Assembly (NCBI RefSeq): GCF_965638725.1
Contig: NC_134961.1
Location: 5,300,641-5,364,640, forward strand
Direction: 5' to 3'
DNA length: 64,000 nt
Source: Aptenodytes patagonicus
Lineage: Eukaryota > Chordata > Aves > Sphenisciformes > Spheniscidae
Shown: positions 1-12,039 of the stretch, one piece after another
How positions within the stretch are numbered: position 1 is the first letter of the stretch
Layout: each line of letters begins with the position of its first letter
Made by a program: the position numbers and the translations under genes
The notes under the pieces: generated by a model
Told to the model about the DNA's origin: nothing
Database searches by the model: none
The model's input: only the letters and a program-made list of their open reading frames with translations

Positions 1-2539
1 AGCCCCACCGCAGCCGTTACCCGTCTCCATCCCAAAAGCCCCATCCTGGGAGCAGGCAGCAGATCCCGTATTCTCGAGGGGAAAAAAAAAAAACACGTCC
101 AAGAGCGACATCCTCGGACCCAGGGGAGGGTGGGAGAAAGAAGAGGGGGACCCACAGGGGGATTATTCTGCACCCTGCACGTCCCTGAGCACTGGCCAAA
201 CTCGAGACACCTTCCCCTGAGCAGTACTTAACAGATCCCCCGTGGGGGCACAAACACCCCTTGAAAACCAAGAGGTGCTGTCTAGGTGAGGCAGGCTGCG
301 ACCCAACAGCTGCGGGGCCACTGCTGGCCCCAGCGCACCCACGAAACACCCCACACCCCACCACACGCGGGGCTTTCTGGGAGGGCGCTGCTGCCCATGG
401 GGAGACTTCACGGGGGCCCCCAACCATGAGCGCCAACTCCGGGGATGCACTCTGCCCTCTGCGAGCAAACTCCTCCGGCAGGACCTGTGCAGCCTCACGG
501 CCGCCCTCCCAGTCCTCAGCAGGCGCTGAGGGAGCGGCTCCCGGTGCCGCCTGCCTCAGTTTCCCCACCCAGCAGCAGCCCCAGGTGCAGACGGGGCAGG
601 CACCCACCCCGCCACAAAGAAACCACGGCAAAGCTGAAACTGCTCCCAAACGCAGCTCCCCGAAGCCTGTGCTCAAACCACAAGCCCCCCAGAGCCCTCC
701 TGCCCCCCCATCCCACTCCCCTCAGCAGGACAACAGCTTCCCGCCATCAAGAAATCCCAGACCATGCAGCCGAGCCGCGTTAGCGGCTTCCACGCCCGCG
801 CCAAAAGCGCTGCCATCAGCCATCCGCAAGCCATTAGCCCGTGACCAAATTTAAATGGATTTAAGAAGGCACTGCCCTGGGTCACACCGAACCCACGCAG
901 GAGCTATCAGAAGCAACAAACGCCACCACCACTCTGCGGCTCAGCCTCCCGAGAGGAGGCAGCGGCCCTGGCCACAGCTGTAACTTGTTTTGGGGCAGGG
1001 GAGCAGGCAGCCAGGATCCAGCCATGGTGCTCCATCGCCCACGCTGCAGAGCCCCATACTGGCTCTCCCGTGGGAGCACCATGCACAGCCGCACACCGAG
1101 CTCTGGCACAACAGGGTTAGGGAAGCCAGGGGGCCCACAGATGTATCTGTGCAAAGCCAAGGGAAGAGGGGAACAGAAGTCATTTTTAGTACAAAATAGT
1201 AGTATTGATTTTTTAAACCTTTCCAGACCTCTGTTCTAGAGCAGGGCGACCCTTAAAGGCAGCTTCTCCCCACCCAGCACCACTGAAGCCTCAGCCAGGG
1301 CACGCAGCAGCACCCAGGGCCAGGCTCACGCCAAGGGCTCGGTGATCAGGATCCGGCCCCGTGCCCGGGAGTCATGTTTGGCCACTGCCTCTGGCAGAGC
1401 TCAGGAGCCTCAGGAGAGGGGTAAGGCAAAGAGAAAGTTTAATAAACCAGGTGTTTACTGAATACGAAGCAATTTCTTTCTGCCACTGTTTCAAAACCAG
1501 CCAGACCGCTAGCAGAGGTTTTGGCTACCTGGCACGTTTGGGCTTATCTGAGACCTCCTTTGGCTCATCCCTGTGCCATGGGGGTAATCCCCAGGGAAAG
1601 CCCCAGCCCGGGCAAGGAGGGGCAAGGAGCCGAGGACCAGCATGAATGCAGAGGTGGCTCCATTTTAGGGAAACTGTTGAACCGTTACTGCAGCTGTATC
1701 AGGACCAACTGCCTACCAACGCAAACAAATTCACTTCTTGAACACCCCTCACCTCCTACTGCGTGTCCCAAATCTTAACAACACGATGACCACGCCGATT
1801 GCCACAGGCACCGAGCTCTCCGACACAGCGTGCCACGGTTGGACTTGCCATAGCAAACACCGTCTTCTCAAGGCTTAATCCCCCGCGCTCGGTTACGAAG
1901 ATCTGTGTTAGAAATGCAGTCAGATGGGTCGCGCTGAATTGCAGCCTCAGCCAAAATCGCTAAGCGAGCTCCAAGCTGGGCTTGCATCAGGTCGCATGAT
2001 GGAGGGGGGGGGGGGGGGGGGGGGTGCAAATACGTTCTGCGATTCGCTCGCCAGAATCTAAAGCGGCGAGAAGAAGCCATCTGAGCCCTTAAGAGAAAGC
2101 GCAAGCTGGAGACATTTCAAGAGCAGCCAGAGCAGATTCGATGCGACTCAAGGAATACTGTCACCCCTCTTTACAACCGCATTTTTTCCGTTGTTAAAGA
2201 GGAACCAGAAGGTTACAAGAACTCATCTGAGCAGAAAGCCTTTTGTCATCACTTGCAAAAGTTCCGCAGAAGCAGCCCTGCTGCCGAGGGCTCTGCAGGC
2301 GCAGCTCCCCGCCGAGCCCGGCCCCAGCCGCCCCGGGAGCCCGGCCGGGGCGGACCCGTCGCCAGAGACCCGAACCAGGCGGCGGCAGCGGAGGAGCCGT
2401 CCCGGCCCCCGGGAACTTCTCCGGCTGCTGCGGGGAGGCTGCACCCGGACCCGCGCCCAACGGACCCGGCACCGACACCCCAGCACCGTGCACCGGGCTC
2501 CCGCCTCCGCGCCCCTCCCCGCAGCCCCCGGCCCCGCAC
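1..2539 (-). other. RAB26: RAB26 intron 1 (5' part; rest lies off the left edge)
   Basis: This is non-coding sequence downstream of the RAB26 exon 1 donor. The donor is GTGCGG on the minus strand, with its GT at 2539-2538. I looked for exon 2, which in this family carries the P-loop motif GDSGVGKT directly after FKV, and found no frame with it in 1-2539, so exon 2 should lie beyond the left edge. The stretch is GC-rich up to about 1.3 kb, more mixed from 1.4 to 2.2 kb, and holds a 21-G homopolymer at 2004-2024. Several open frames of 60-220 codons occur on both strands. None resembles a known protein, and they fit chance in GC-rich DNA. Confidence 0.75.
2004..2024. repeat. Poly-G tract (21 G)
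   Basis: An uninterrupted run of 21 G lies in RAB26 intron 1, about 520 bp inside the donor. The run could form a G-quadruplex on the plus strand. Its exact length is unreliable because sequencers often miscall such homopolymers. Confidence 0.9.
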
Positions 2540-2749
2540 CTTGAAGGCGAGGTCGTAGAACTCGCCGCTGCTGCTCAGCGAGGGCCGCCCGGCCGCCGCG
2601 CCGCCGTTGCGGGGCAGCTCGGGGGCGGGCGCGGAGCCCCGCGGAGGAGCGGCGGCGGCACGGCCGGGCCCCTGGGCGGCGGGGGGCAGCGCGGCGGAGG
2701 GCGCGGCGCCGCCGCCGCCCTTGCTGCGAGCCGCCTTCTTCCGCGACAT
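2540..2749 (-). CDS. RAB26: RAB26 exon 1, coding part (small GTPase Rab26, residues 1-70)
   Basis: Read on the minus strand, ATG at 2749-2747 opens a 70-codon segment. It starts MSRKKAARSK, continues through an Ala/Pro/Gly-rich stretch, and ends GRPSLSSSGEFYDLAFK at a splice donor (AAG then GTGCGG). Human RAB26 begins MSRKK..SKG and reaches GRPSL..FYDVAFKV just before its P-loop, so start, end and splice position all agree. Rab26 is a vesicle-associated Rab GTPase implicated in regulated secretion and in directing synaptic and secretory vesicles to autophagy. This exon supplies only the poorly conserved N-terminal extension and the first beta strand. The nucleotide-binding motifs and the C-terminal prenylation cysteines lie off the window. 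The start has G at -3, which is an adequate Kozak context. The exon sits in a CpG island and is divergent from PKD1. Confidence 0.93.
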
Positions 2750-2800
2750 GCCGGGGCCGCGGCGCCGCGCCGGGCGCTGGGGGGGCGCGGGCTGTGCCGG

Positions 2801-2823
2801 CCGCCGCCGCCGCCGCCGCCGCC
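2801..2823. repeat. CCG/GGC triplet repeat in the presumed RAB26 5' leader
   Basis: Between seven and eight perfect CCG units (plus strand; GGC in the RAB26 sense strand) lie about 52-74 bp upstream of the RAB26 start codon. They probably fall in the 5' untranslated region. A short adjacent run of GGCCC-type units continues the pattern at 2830-2850. Triplets of this class vary in length between individuals. Confidence 0.8.
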
Positions 2824-2854
2824 TCCCCTGGCCCGGCCCGGCCCGGCCCCGCCG

Positions 2855-2859
2855 CCAAT
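2855..2859 (+). promoter_or_regulatory. CCAAT box candidate (NF-Y type), RAB26 promoter
   Basis: CCAAT occurs in the context GCCGCCAATGGC, a good match to the NF-Y consensus, about 106 bp upstream of the RAB26 start codon. NF-Y sites act in either orientation and sit typically 60-100 bp upstream of initiation. The position is therefore plausible if RAB26 initiates close to its ATG. The match is seen; its use is inferred. Confidence 0.4.
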
Positions 2860-2965
2860 GGCAGCGCCGCGGGGGCGGTGGCGGGGGCCGGACCGCTCCG
2901 CTCCGCGCCCGCTCGCTCCGCCCCGGCCCGCGCACCGCACCGCGCCCGCGGTAACGGGGGGCACC

Positions 2966-2975
2966 TGCGCACGCA
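2966..2975. promoter_or_regulatory. NRF1-like element TGCGCACGCA
   Basis: TGCGCACGCA matches the first nine positions of the NRF1 consensus (YGCGCAYGCGCR) and is nearly palindromic. It lies about 217 bp upstream of the RAB26 start, inside the CpG island. NRF1 sites are common in CpG-island promoters. The match is imperfect at the last half-site base. Confidence 0.3.
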
Positions 2976-3006
2976 GGGGAGCGGCGCGCGGGGCTGCGGC
3001 ACGTGC

Positions 3007-3049
3007 GGGGGGGGGGGGGGGGGGGCGCGGCGCGGGGAGGGGGGGGGGG
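3007..3049. repeat. G-rich tract: runs of 19 G and 11 G
   Basis: A 19-G run (3007-3025), a short GCGCGG spacer and an 11-G run (3039-3049) lie at the distal edge of the RAB26 CpG island. The plus strand could form a G-quadruplex and the minus strand is the matching C-run. Run lengths should be treated as approximate. Confidence 0.85.
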
Positions 3050-3080
3050 AGATGTTGCAGACGCGAAGGGAGCGGCGCGG

Positions 3081-6000
3081 GGGGTGCTCACACGCACCCG
3101 CGGGGGCATTTGCACCCCGGGAAGCAGCGTGGGGTGCCCCCACGCCGTGCCCGCTGCCCCCTGAGCCACTGGCGCGCCCCAGCCCCGCAGCGAGCGGTGG
3201 TGGGAGGGTGGTGGGTGCAGCTCCCCAGCCGGGTTTGGGGTCCGTCCCCCAGCAGCTGGGCCCCAGACCCCCCCGCTCTGGGATTGCCACGGTCCGGGCA
3301 CGGGGCTGGGGGGTTCACTCGAGGCAGACACGGAGCACCTGCCGCTGGCAGCGTCCCTGCGAGAAGTTGGGTCTGAGGGCAGACGCGGAGCAGGGCAGAG
3401 CCCGTGGGGTGGACGGAGCGTGGGCTGCCGGGGCGGCAGGCTCAAGTTTTTCTAAGACGGGAGCCCGCGTTGTTTCCAGTCTGTCTCAGCAACTGGTTTC
3501 AGCGAGCAACACTTGGCATCTTTCTTCCTGACTGCAAATGAAGCGTCACCCGAGGCGCTTGCGACTCTCTCCGCTGAAATAAATGTCTTTAGCTGTGTGA
3601 CATATTTCCAGTGGCGCGGCCTCATCCTGACTGGAAAAGGAGGCTTGAACAGTCACATCGAAGCAGGAGTGGAAAATAAATTGCTCTGGTGAGAAGCCAG
3701 GCAGGCACACAATGAAGACGTAAATAAGTAACAGCGCTTGCACAAGAGGGAGGGGAGGTGATGGCCAACACGGCGGGGCTCAGGCAGCCTGGCAAACCCA
3801 GGGCCAGCGCCGGAGCTCGGGTGCCTGCCGCGGTGACGCTGAGGTGCCAATGCCGGAGCTCGGGCGCCTGCCGTGGGGACGCCGAAGGGTTGCTCTCACC
3901 GTGGACATGGATGAGCTTTTCCCTTTGCTGCCCTGGGAGCATTTAAATCTACAGTTAATGCCTGTTCAACGGCCCTAAAGCACTCTGGTGCGAGGAGGAG
4001 GAGTGGGCAGCAGAGCTCTGATGGCTTTTGCCACGGACAAGGGAGATGAGCCGGGTCAGGAGCTCCCGTGCGTGGTTCCTGGGCGAGATCCCCCTTCTCC
4101 CACCCAAGTCTTGGGCACGGCCACGGCCATCGCGGGCCCCAGGGAACACCGAGGAGGTCTGGGTTTGCAGCACTCCTCTGACACAGCTGAGGCCAGAGGA
4201 AAAGCTCTCGCAGTGGAGGCTTATCCCCCTGCTCCCCTTCGTGTGCTCTTCATCCTGACGATCTAGCCAGGAGATGGAAGACCTGACTTGTCAGAGCAGA
4301 CTCGATGCCAGGGTTTTGCACTATAATCTGATTTTCCGGGACAGCTGCAGTCAATAGCGGCCGAGGCCTCGGAGCAAAGTGCGATGCTGGAGCCATCTGT
4401 GGGTCTGTAGGGTTTTTAACTGGTCCCTGTGCAGTGACAAGGCTGTGGTGGAGCTTTTCCCCGGCGCTACCTGCCCGGAGGAAGGGGGTACGCAGCCCCG
4501 GCACCCCGCGCCTTTGGGGCACACCTCCCTGCAGGCTCTGAGCGCTGATGCACGGGGACTTTTCCCCTCTCTCGGCCACAGCCGATGATGATGGAAATCT
4601 CCATCAACAGCCTCGTGCTCGGGAGCAAACAAAGCCAGCTGCTTATTGCCACCGCATCAGGGCAACGCCGGAGGAGGATGGCCCCTTATCACGGGCGGCA
4701 GTGGGGAAGCGTGCCTGGTTAACTCTGCCTTTACCAAAGGTCGTGTGCTCAAGCGCCTGCAGCAGTGCGGATCCCTGCTGCCCCCCGCCCCCCAAAACTC
4801 AGCCTCGTGCAGCACCAGAGGTCAGAGCACCACGTCCACGAGCACCGCAGGGAGAAGCATCTTCAGCAAGTTTCTCTCTTTTAGCAAATGTGTGTGCAGA
4901 GACACAGTCTGCTCAGAAATCGTAGTCACGCCTGGAGATGTTGCTCCTCATATAGTTACAGGAACTAATCAGATAACTGCAGCTGAACTAAGGGGGATAT
5001 ATTTACTAAAAATAGATTAATGGAACAACAGACGCCTGAAGATACGGCGTGCCTTGGGGAAGCAGGACTGCGGTATCTGGCAGGGCTCTGAGCGGGGCCG
5101 GCCGTGACAGTGGCTATCTGTTACTCTGATACATCGACATATAAGTAGATTTGTTTTTAAAGGCAGAAAATCAGCTTGTCCCCATCAGGGCTGTCAACCC
5201 AAGAGGTCTGTTGTATTGCAGCGTATGGGGGACTGTCATTGCAAGCACTAAGAGGCAGCTAGTGCCAGCCACTTCTGCCTGTGCCAACAGCCGAGCAGCA
5301 GCCTGACACCCGCGGGGGACGGCACCTGCCCTTGGCTCGGCCATCTCAGCCTGGGGACAGAGCTCCGCGCAGGGCTGGAGACACAAAGAGCCCACCCGGG
5401 GCTGAGCACCGGGCTCTGGCCAGCTGCTCTGCGCAAACACCGAGCTTCGGGATTTTAAATCTAGCTGTTTTCTTCGGCATGGAAATTTGCAGGGTTCTCT
5501 GTGTGCCAGAAGTTGCACGCCATGCTCGGAGCCAAGCGAGCTATTTCAGTGCGAGGCCGGCCCTCCTTCCTCCCGCTGGTCCATGTTGCTCCATTGCTGG
5601 CTCGTGCTGCAGCTCAGCTGCTCCTCGCCTCTCCGTCCCCCCGGCAGGGATGCCCACCTTGTCCTGGCCGAGCCTGCTGCCCTCCTGCTCCCAGCTCTCG
5701 TCACCAGCTCAGATGGATCAGAGTTGTCTCTTCAGCAGGCAGGCTGCAAGGACGAGCTATTCCCATCAGAGACAATGTCAGCTGCGCCGTCTTGGAAGAT
5801 ATTCATCTTCTTTGCCTGGTGGCTGCAGGAAAACTGGTGCAGGTGCTTTCCACGTGCTGCTGGTAACACGGCTCGGCTTGCCTCTGCTGTCACCTATTGC
5901 AGTGCCACCAGCCAAGGTTAAGGGGACTTTTCTCCTAATTGCATGTAAACCTGCCAGCTCTTCCCACTCTCTGTTCTGCTCCAGGTCCTTTGCCAAGGGC

Positions 6001-9000
6001 ACACACAGCTCCGACTCCAAAGTTGTTGTGGAGAAAGGGCCTGAAGGCAGTGGGCATCACCTGGATGGGACATGCGGGAGGGCAGCCGGGGACAAAGGTG
6101 ACACCACGCTGACAGGGCTGACTCGTCACCTGGGCAAAATACAGAGAGCTCGGTTTCATGTTGCACACGAGCAGACATCCACCGGAGATGTCAGACAGAG
6201 GGGCCAGCCCGGCTTCAGCGAGCATCTCCCTGCGGAGCGGAGTCTGTGCAGAAGGTGCGGGAGCGTGCGGGGGCGCGGGGAGGCAGAGGGAGCGTGCACA
6301 GGGTTGGGACATGTGCCGGAGGTGGATCCCAGCACCCTGCCACGCTCAGCGGGCGAGGGCTTGCTTTCTGCCGCCTTGGGAAGGGCCCAGCCCACGCAGT
6401 GCTGAGCAGGCACTGTTCCCTCCCTCGCCATTTATTGTTCTTCCCTCCCCGTTGCTCACTTACCTTTGAACACTTCAATCTCGTTGCCTTTGTCAGTGTC
6501 GCTGGCTTTTAATTGAAATTCGTCAGACATCTCATCAACGCAGCCCATCAGTTATTTTTGTGTAGGAAGCAATTGTTTTCCTTTTGCAGCTGTGAAAGTT
6601 AAATTCCATTGTTTGCTGGGAGAGTGCTTTTGTCTCTTCCCTTTCTTATACTGCCAAGTCAAGTCTTACATTGCAACCCTTCTTCCTTTGTCTGGTTATT
6701 TCATTTTTGGTCTCTCCTGTGCCCAGTCCCTCTGTTTTCATCTCAGGCTCCTCAGCTTCTCTGATCACTCCTGAAGGGCAGCTTTCTCCTGCAGCTCCCT
6801 CCAGCCTCCTGCATCGCCATCATTTTCCCTGCAAAGCACCCAGGAGGTTTGGAGAGCCCAGCCTGTTACTAAGTCTTTGCTTCTTGGCATTCAAATCCAT
6901 AATTTATTTGCAAGGCGAGCCCTGCTGAATGCGCTGTGCCATGGGGCTCTCACCAGCGAGCTCGCCCGGCAGGTCCGGCTTGCCCGGCGGTGCCAGAAGG
7001 CTCTGCACTCCCTTTGATGCTGGTGGGATCCCGGGAGGCTTGGGGGTCGGGAGGGTGCAGCCCACCGCCACACAGGGCAGCTCCAGCACGCTGCAAACCA
7101 GCTCTGCAACCAGGCTGGCACGTTAATGTTTTGGAGAAGTTGCTGCTTTTGGAGCAACTTCTGGTAATAGCAGCAAACGGCTCCCCAAGGGGGTTTGTAA
7201 ACCACGGAGCTGGTTAGATGCTGTTATCTCAGCACGGGCCCTGTCTCAGCACATGCAGTGCAGGGGCAAAGCCTGAGCACTCCTTCGCCCACCGAACTGC
7301 CCCCGTTAGCCCCTTCTCCCTCTCCAAAAGGCAAAGTCAAGCGAAGAAAACATCTTTCCTGGCACTCTGCAACCCCTGGCAGTATTCAAGAGGAGGACCT
7401 CCACCAGCAACAAAAGCACCACCCAAACCACTGCCAAGACGTCATTTCCACGGGCGGCAGGAGGATGGGACGGGGTCTCTGCCCCAAGCGCAGCCCTGCA
7501 GGTCTGAGTCCCTTCCCCTGCTCCAGAGCCTGGCAGAGCTGCCCAGCCGAGGTGGCTCAGTCCCTTCCTCCGGCGCAGAGCAAGAGCCCTTCGGTGTAAC
7601 CAGCTGGCTGTCCTGGGCTCAAGCTGGCAAATGAGACGTGGGGCACGGCTTCCCCCTCTGCCCTGCTCCAGGGTTGGCACGCCAGGATTACTCACGGCAC
7701 GGCACTGGGAGGTGGCAGCAGTAGCTGGGGCTGAGCAGGGCACAGTGCGGCTGCCGACACTGTAAAATAAAAGAAAATCCAGCAAACACAGGGACCCCCC
7801 CTTTCCCCTGAAAGGTTTTGCTCCCTGCAGGTCAGCATCCCATGTCCCTGCCAGCAGCGTGCTGGGACGCGGGCCCTGCCTGGCACCTCCTCCGTCCCTG
7901 GCATTTCCCCATGGGCATCCCCAGGGAACCACAGTGCTGCCCCGGGCCCCCGCTGTCCCCTCCTCTGCACAAAAAGGTGATCGTGCCAGATCCTAATGAG
8001 CCTGCACTGGGCTGAGGCCAGAAAATGAATTTTCCTTGTGCCAAGATCAAAATGAGCCAAGGTTTCAGCCAGCGGAGGACCGAGCGCAGGAAAGCCCCCA
8101 GCTCCAGCAGTCACCCACGAGAGCTTTCAAACGTGATGAAGAGTTGGATGTTCAAAGGGCCTTTGAAATGTGTCCTACTGAGATAGAAGGAGGGCCAAGC
8201 AACAAACACTCAGCCTCCCAAATATGAGATATTTTCAGGCTATTTGGTGAATTTTAAATGCTTTTCATACATGCCTCAGCAGCACCAAATATTTTAGAAA
8301 TATAACATCTCAGTTTAAAACCATCCAAGATATGTTGTAGCCATATACAGACACATCCTGAGATGGGGAAGGGTTAGAGCATGCTTATGGTTTCAAAAGC
8401 AAGCGTATAAATGTCACGGGGTGCGTCCATTATTCATGCACACTCAGCCGTTTCCATCCCAGATAGGTTCACACCAGTCAGACCGTGTCTGGGAGCACGA
8501 GCCCGGCTGGTGGCCCCGAGCCTGGCTGCTTCCCGCGGCACTGCCTGAAGAGTCACCGCAGCAGAGCCCAAGGAGCTCGAGCAGATAAACCCCCCAAATC
8601 CCCTCGTCTTTGGAAATGGCAAGTTAGGCACTGCAGAGCTAGAGAGCTACCCAGGCCAGCACCAGCGCCAGGATGCGTGCAGCACTCGGGGGCCTTGTAA
8701 AATAATAAGCAACGGTAATGAGCGAGCATGGAAATGTGCAGAGGCTCATAAAACTGCTGCTCCAGAGAATAAGTCAACCGCTAAGAACCAGGCTGGGAAT
8801 AAGCTCCCACCGGAGCGAGTCATTGCTTCGCTGCCTGTGCTGGGCTTGCCTGCACCATCCCCTGCAGCAGCACGTGCCGGCCCCTCACCGGGCAGGGGGT
8901 CCTGCTCCACTGGCAAGTCCCTTGGAGGGAAAAGCAAATCCACCTCCTGAGAAAGCCGTGGGCGCTGGGGAGCAGCAGGGCCCTGTTTGTGGCTGTTGCA

Positions 9001-12000
9001 GAGCTGGTGGATGAAGAGCTGGGCTCCCGCTTGCCAGGGGAAATGCAGATCCGTGCCCGCAGCTTGTTCAGCTATTCATCAGAGCAAATTGGTGGCAGAC
9101 TGCTGATTAGACACGGGCAGCGCCAGGCAGTATTTATCAGCCTAAGGATCAATAGCTTCTGTCTTTCTGCTCGTCCTCTGACACACCTGCAACGACGTTG
9201 CCCGCTCTGAGCTGTTAGCAAGTGGCACTGCTCCAGGTAATTAATAATCTGGACAATGAAGATGCAGCTTAGAGTTTTAATGGCATTTGTTAACATTTTC
9301 CAAGGAAGGCTGAACATTTCCTCTTAACAAAACTCTAGTAAGCTTGGGCAATTACTTTTTTTCTTCAAGATGACAATGCGTGAGCAGCATGGCCAGCCCA
9401 GAGCCAGACATTTCCAGGCACCCTGAGCTCTGAAATGTAATCAGCTTCTATAGATCCACTCAGGCAGCCTCCTCTTGCCTTCCCTTTTCTGCGATTTTAC
9501 AATTTACTGGTCTGTTTAAAAGTGTTTCTTCTTTATTGCTGGAAAAATCATCTTTCCCAGTGAAGCTAAGGGTTGCCCCAGCCCTGCAAACATTTTGTCT
9601 GCAAGTGATTTGCTTTGCATTAGTTGTCCTTCTGTGATCAGAGGGACTGATCGCATCTGACCAGCTGAGCACACGTGGGAGCGATCCGCTCTGCCGGGGG
9701 AAGGCAGGGAGCGAGGCACAGCCACGTGCAACCAGCTACAGCCAATTCAAAGCCAAAAAACTGCTGGCAAGCAACTTTTCCAAGCTGGCTTCTCAAAAGC
9801 AGATGCGTTGGGGTGCGACAGGCCCTGCCCCGCCAGCATTTCCTGGAACACCCTCTCACCCCGCCGGGGTGCCGGTACCCCAGGCTTTACCAGGCTGGAG
9901 GGGTGTGGAAGGAGCCTTAAACTCAGCCTGTCCCAAAGGTTTTGAACCCACGTTTCTGCCTCTGTGCCTCTCGCCCGCTGCCCTCTGGCTTCAGCTTCAT
10001 CAGTGCGTTTACTGCACTCTGCTTTCTGGGTGCGAACGGTCGCGGGGGCCCCTTTGCAGAGGGGAGGGGAAGCCTCAGCCTTCACCTCCTCTCATCGATG
10101 TCATCTGTGGTGGAAACAGGACCATCACGCCCCAAGCTTGGTACCAGGCAATGCTTCTCCTGGGCTCTCTGCAGCAGGCTGGGAGCCTTCCCCTTGTGCA
10201 GGGCAGGGTGATGCCACAACGGTGGGTGCAAAAGGTGAGGTCAAGGGGAAACGGCTTCCTGAAGCCGCTGCGGTGGGGAAATGAGCAGTTCTGGCTGCTC
10301 CCCGGCTTTTTACCCAGCTAAAACCCGGGATGGCTTCAACTCGCCTCGATGAAAGTTGCCAACTCCAGCACTGCAATGCCTCCTGACAGCGCTGCGACAT
10401 CAGCATTGCTATAGCAACGGGCCCAGAGAAGCAGCAATTTGGGGGGACCACGCTGCAACCGGATGGGCGCCGCTGCCCCCTCGCTGCCTGCTGCCCCGTC
10501 CCACGGTCAGCCCTGGTGCAGTGAGGCCAGACCCCTGCGGGGTCCGTGCAGAGCAGCCCTTCTCCCGGCTCCTGCAGCCAGTGCTCGCCAGTATCTTCCC
10601 GGCTGAATGGGTTATTACCTCCGTGAGCTTTGGACTTTTCCAGGAACACAAGAAATAGCAAACTGGGGGTCTTTTGTCCCTGCTACCAGCACTGATGCAC
10701 CTGCAGCCAGCAGAGGCGATTTCAGCAGCATCAGCTCTGGGGGGGACTGGGGTACATGGTGGCCAAAGGTGACATAAGGCCAGCCCTGTGGCTGAAAGCC
10801 CCCTGCCATGCTGGCCCCGCTGCCTGGCCCCTGCCCCAAAGCTCACGTCCTCCCCGAGCAGCGGTGTGTGTTACAGCCTGGGCACGCAGGGCACGCGGCG
10901 TCCTCCGAGCACTGCCAGCACGTGGCCGGCTCTCGGCCGGGCCTTGCAGCGCGAAGCACGCTCACCGGGAAGTTTCTGATTAACAAGTGCCCGAGGACAA
11001 GCCCCTTCTCCATCCGTCCTGCCTCCAGTCAAAGCAACCCCTCTGACCTTGCCTTTGCTGGCGGGCAGGGACCTGCATATAGGAAAATCCCAAGCAGCTA
11101 TAAACCCCTCCGGTGTGCACAGTGCTCCCCGGGGAGCTGATGCAGGGGAGAGCCGAGTGGGAACGGGCAGAGAGCATCCACAGCCAGAAACCAAAAGTCT
11201 GCAAGTTCAGCCTGATGGGAGTGTCCCTCCGTCAGCCAAGGATCCCCGAAAGCCCTGAACGCTGAAAACTATTGAGAGAGAAATCATGAAGTTTTGTTTG
11301 CTTTGACAGAGTGTTTGGTAAATAAAAGCGGAATCGCCACCAATTAGTTACCGAGCAGAAAGTGTCACTAAAACCGCTCGGCTGTTTTGCATTCACACTA
11401 CGTCAAACGGATGAAAACGATCAGCATGAATCAATTCACTTCCTGAGCTGAAATTGTCCACAAAAATCATCCAGAAAAAGCCCAACAGGGGCTTGTGCCG
11501 GCGCTGCTGACTCAGCTCAGCCCAGAGCAGCTGAAAACCCAACACTGAAAGACAACCATGTGCCTCGCTGGAGAGCATTGACCCCGAGCACAGACCCAGG
11601 TGTTGGGGGGGGTCCCTCTTCCAGCCACCTGGGGAGAAGCCGGGTGGTAGCGTCCATCCTACCAGGCGGTGGGCACCCCGCGCTGCCGGGACGGCTGTGT
11701 CGAGCCGATGCCTCCTTGACCTGTCCACAGCATCCTGTGCCCGGCAACTGCAGATGTGCAGGTGGGAGCCGTTTGGTGGGCAGATTGCTGCTTAATTCAT
11801 CCAGCACAGATTAAATCTGCTCGGGACGTGGTGTGGGACGGCTCCGCTCTTTACGGTCGAGCTGGGATAATCGCCCCGCACAGCAGTCGGTCCATCACGC
11901 ATAGATGGCACTGACCGCATGGATTTTGAGCTCCTCTCCATGCGTGCACACACGTGCAAGGGGGAGGCCGAGGGCAGGACCTGGGGTCATCCTCACCCCA

Positions 12001-12039
12001 CGGCGGTGTCCGCCACAGGCGGCCGGGACAGCCCGGGCT
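3081..12039. other. RAB26-PKD1 intergenic region, proximal part
   Basis: No gene could be supported in this 9-kb stretch. It is mostly moderately GC-rich unique sequence with chance open frames, the longest at 5281-6405 plus strand (374 codons, no recognisable domain). AT-richer patches stand out at about 6.46-6.65, 8.22-8.42, 9.04-9.32 and 11.26-11.47 kb and are candidates for conserved regulatory elements. One short tandem duplication occurs at 3809-3883. No LINE, SINE or LTR was recognised here, which is itself typical of the sparse repeat content of bird gene-rich regions. Confidence 0.6.
3809..3883. repeat. Two-copy tandem duplication, 43-bp period
   Basis: A 32-base core beginning GCCGGAGCTCGGGTGCCTGC at 3809 recurs at 3852 with four substitutions, giving a 43-bp period. 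It is a local duplication in intergenic DNA with no coding content. Confidence 0.75.

Larger units (their letters stand above)
2270..3080. promoter_or_regulatory. CpG island over RAB26 exon 1 and promoter
   Basis: CpG dinucleotides are very dense across the coding exon and about 330 bp upstream of the start codon, and no TATA box is visible. This is the usual form of a vertebrate CpG-island promoter with dispersed initiation. On the RAB26-sense (minus) strand the 5' leader would include a GGC triplet run (2801-2823). A CCAAT element and an NRF1-like element lie further upstream. The transcription start cannot be placed from sequence alone. Confidence 0.8.

Noticed and set aside
1..2539. Search for RAB26 exon 2 (P-loop GDSGVGKT)
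   Set aside because: No minus-strand frame shows the P-loop or adjacent conserved residues.
2223..3531. Several long open frames (200-400 codons) on both strands over the RAB26 promoter
   Set aside because: Stop codons are rare in CpG-island DNA. Only the 70-codon segment with RAB26 identity and a correct donor is supported.
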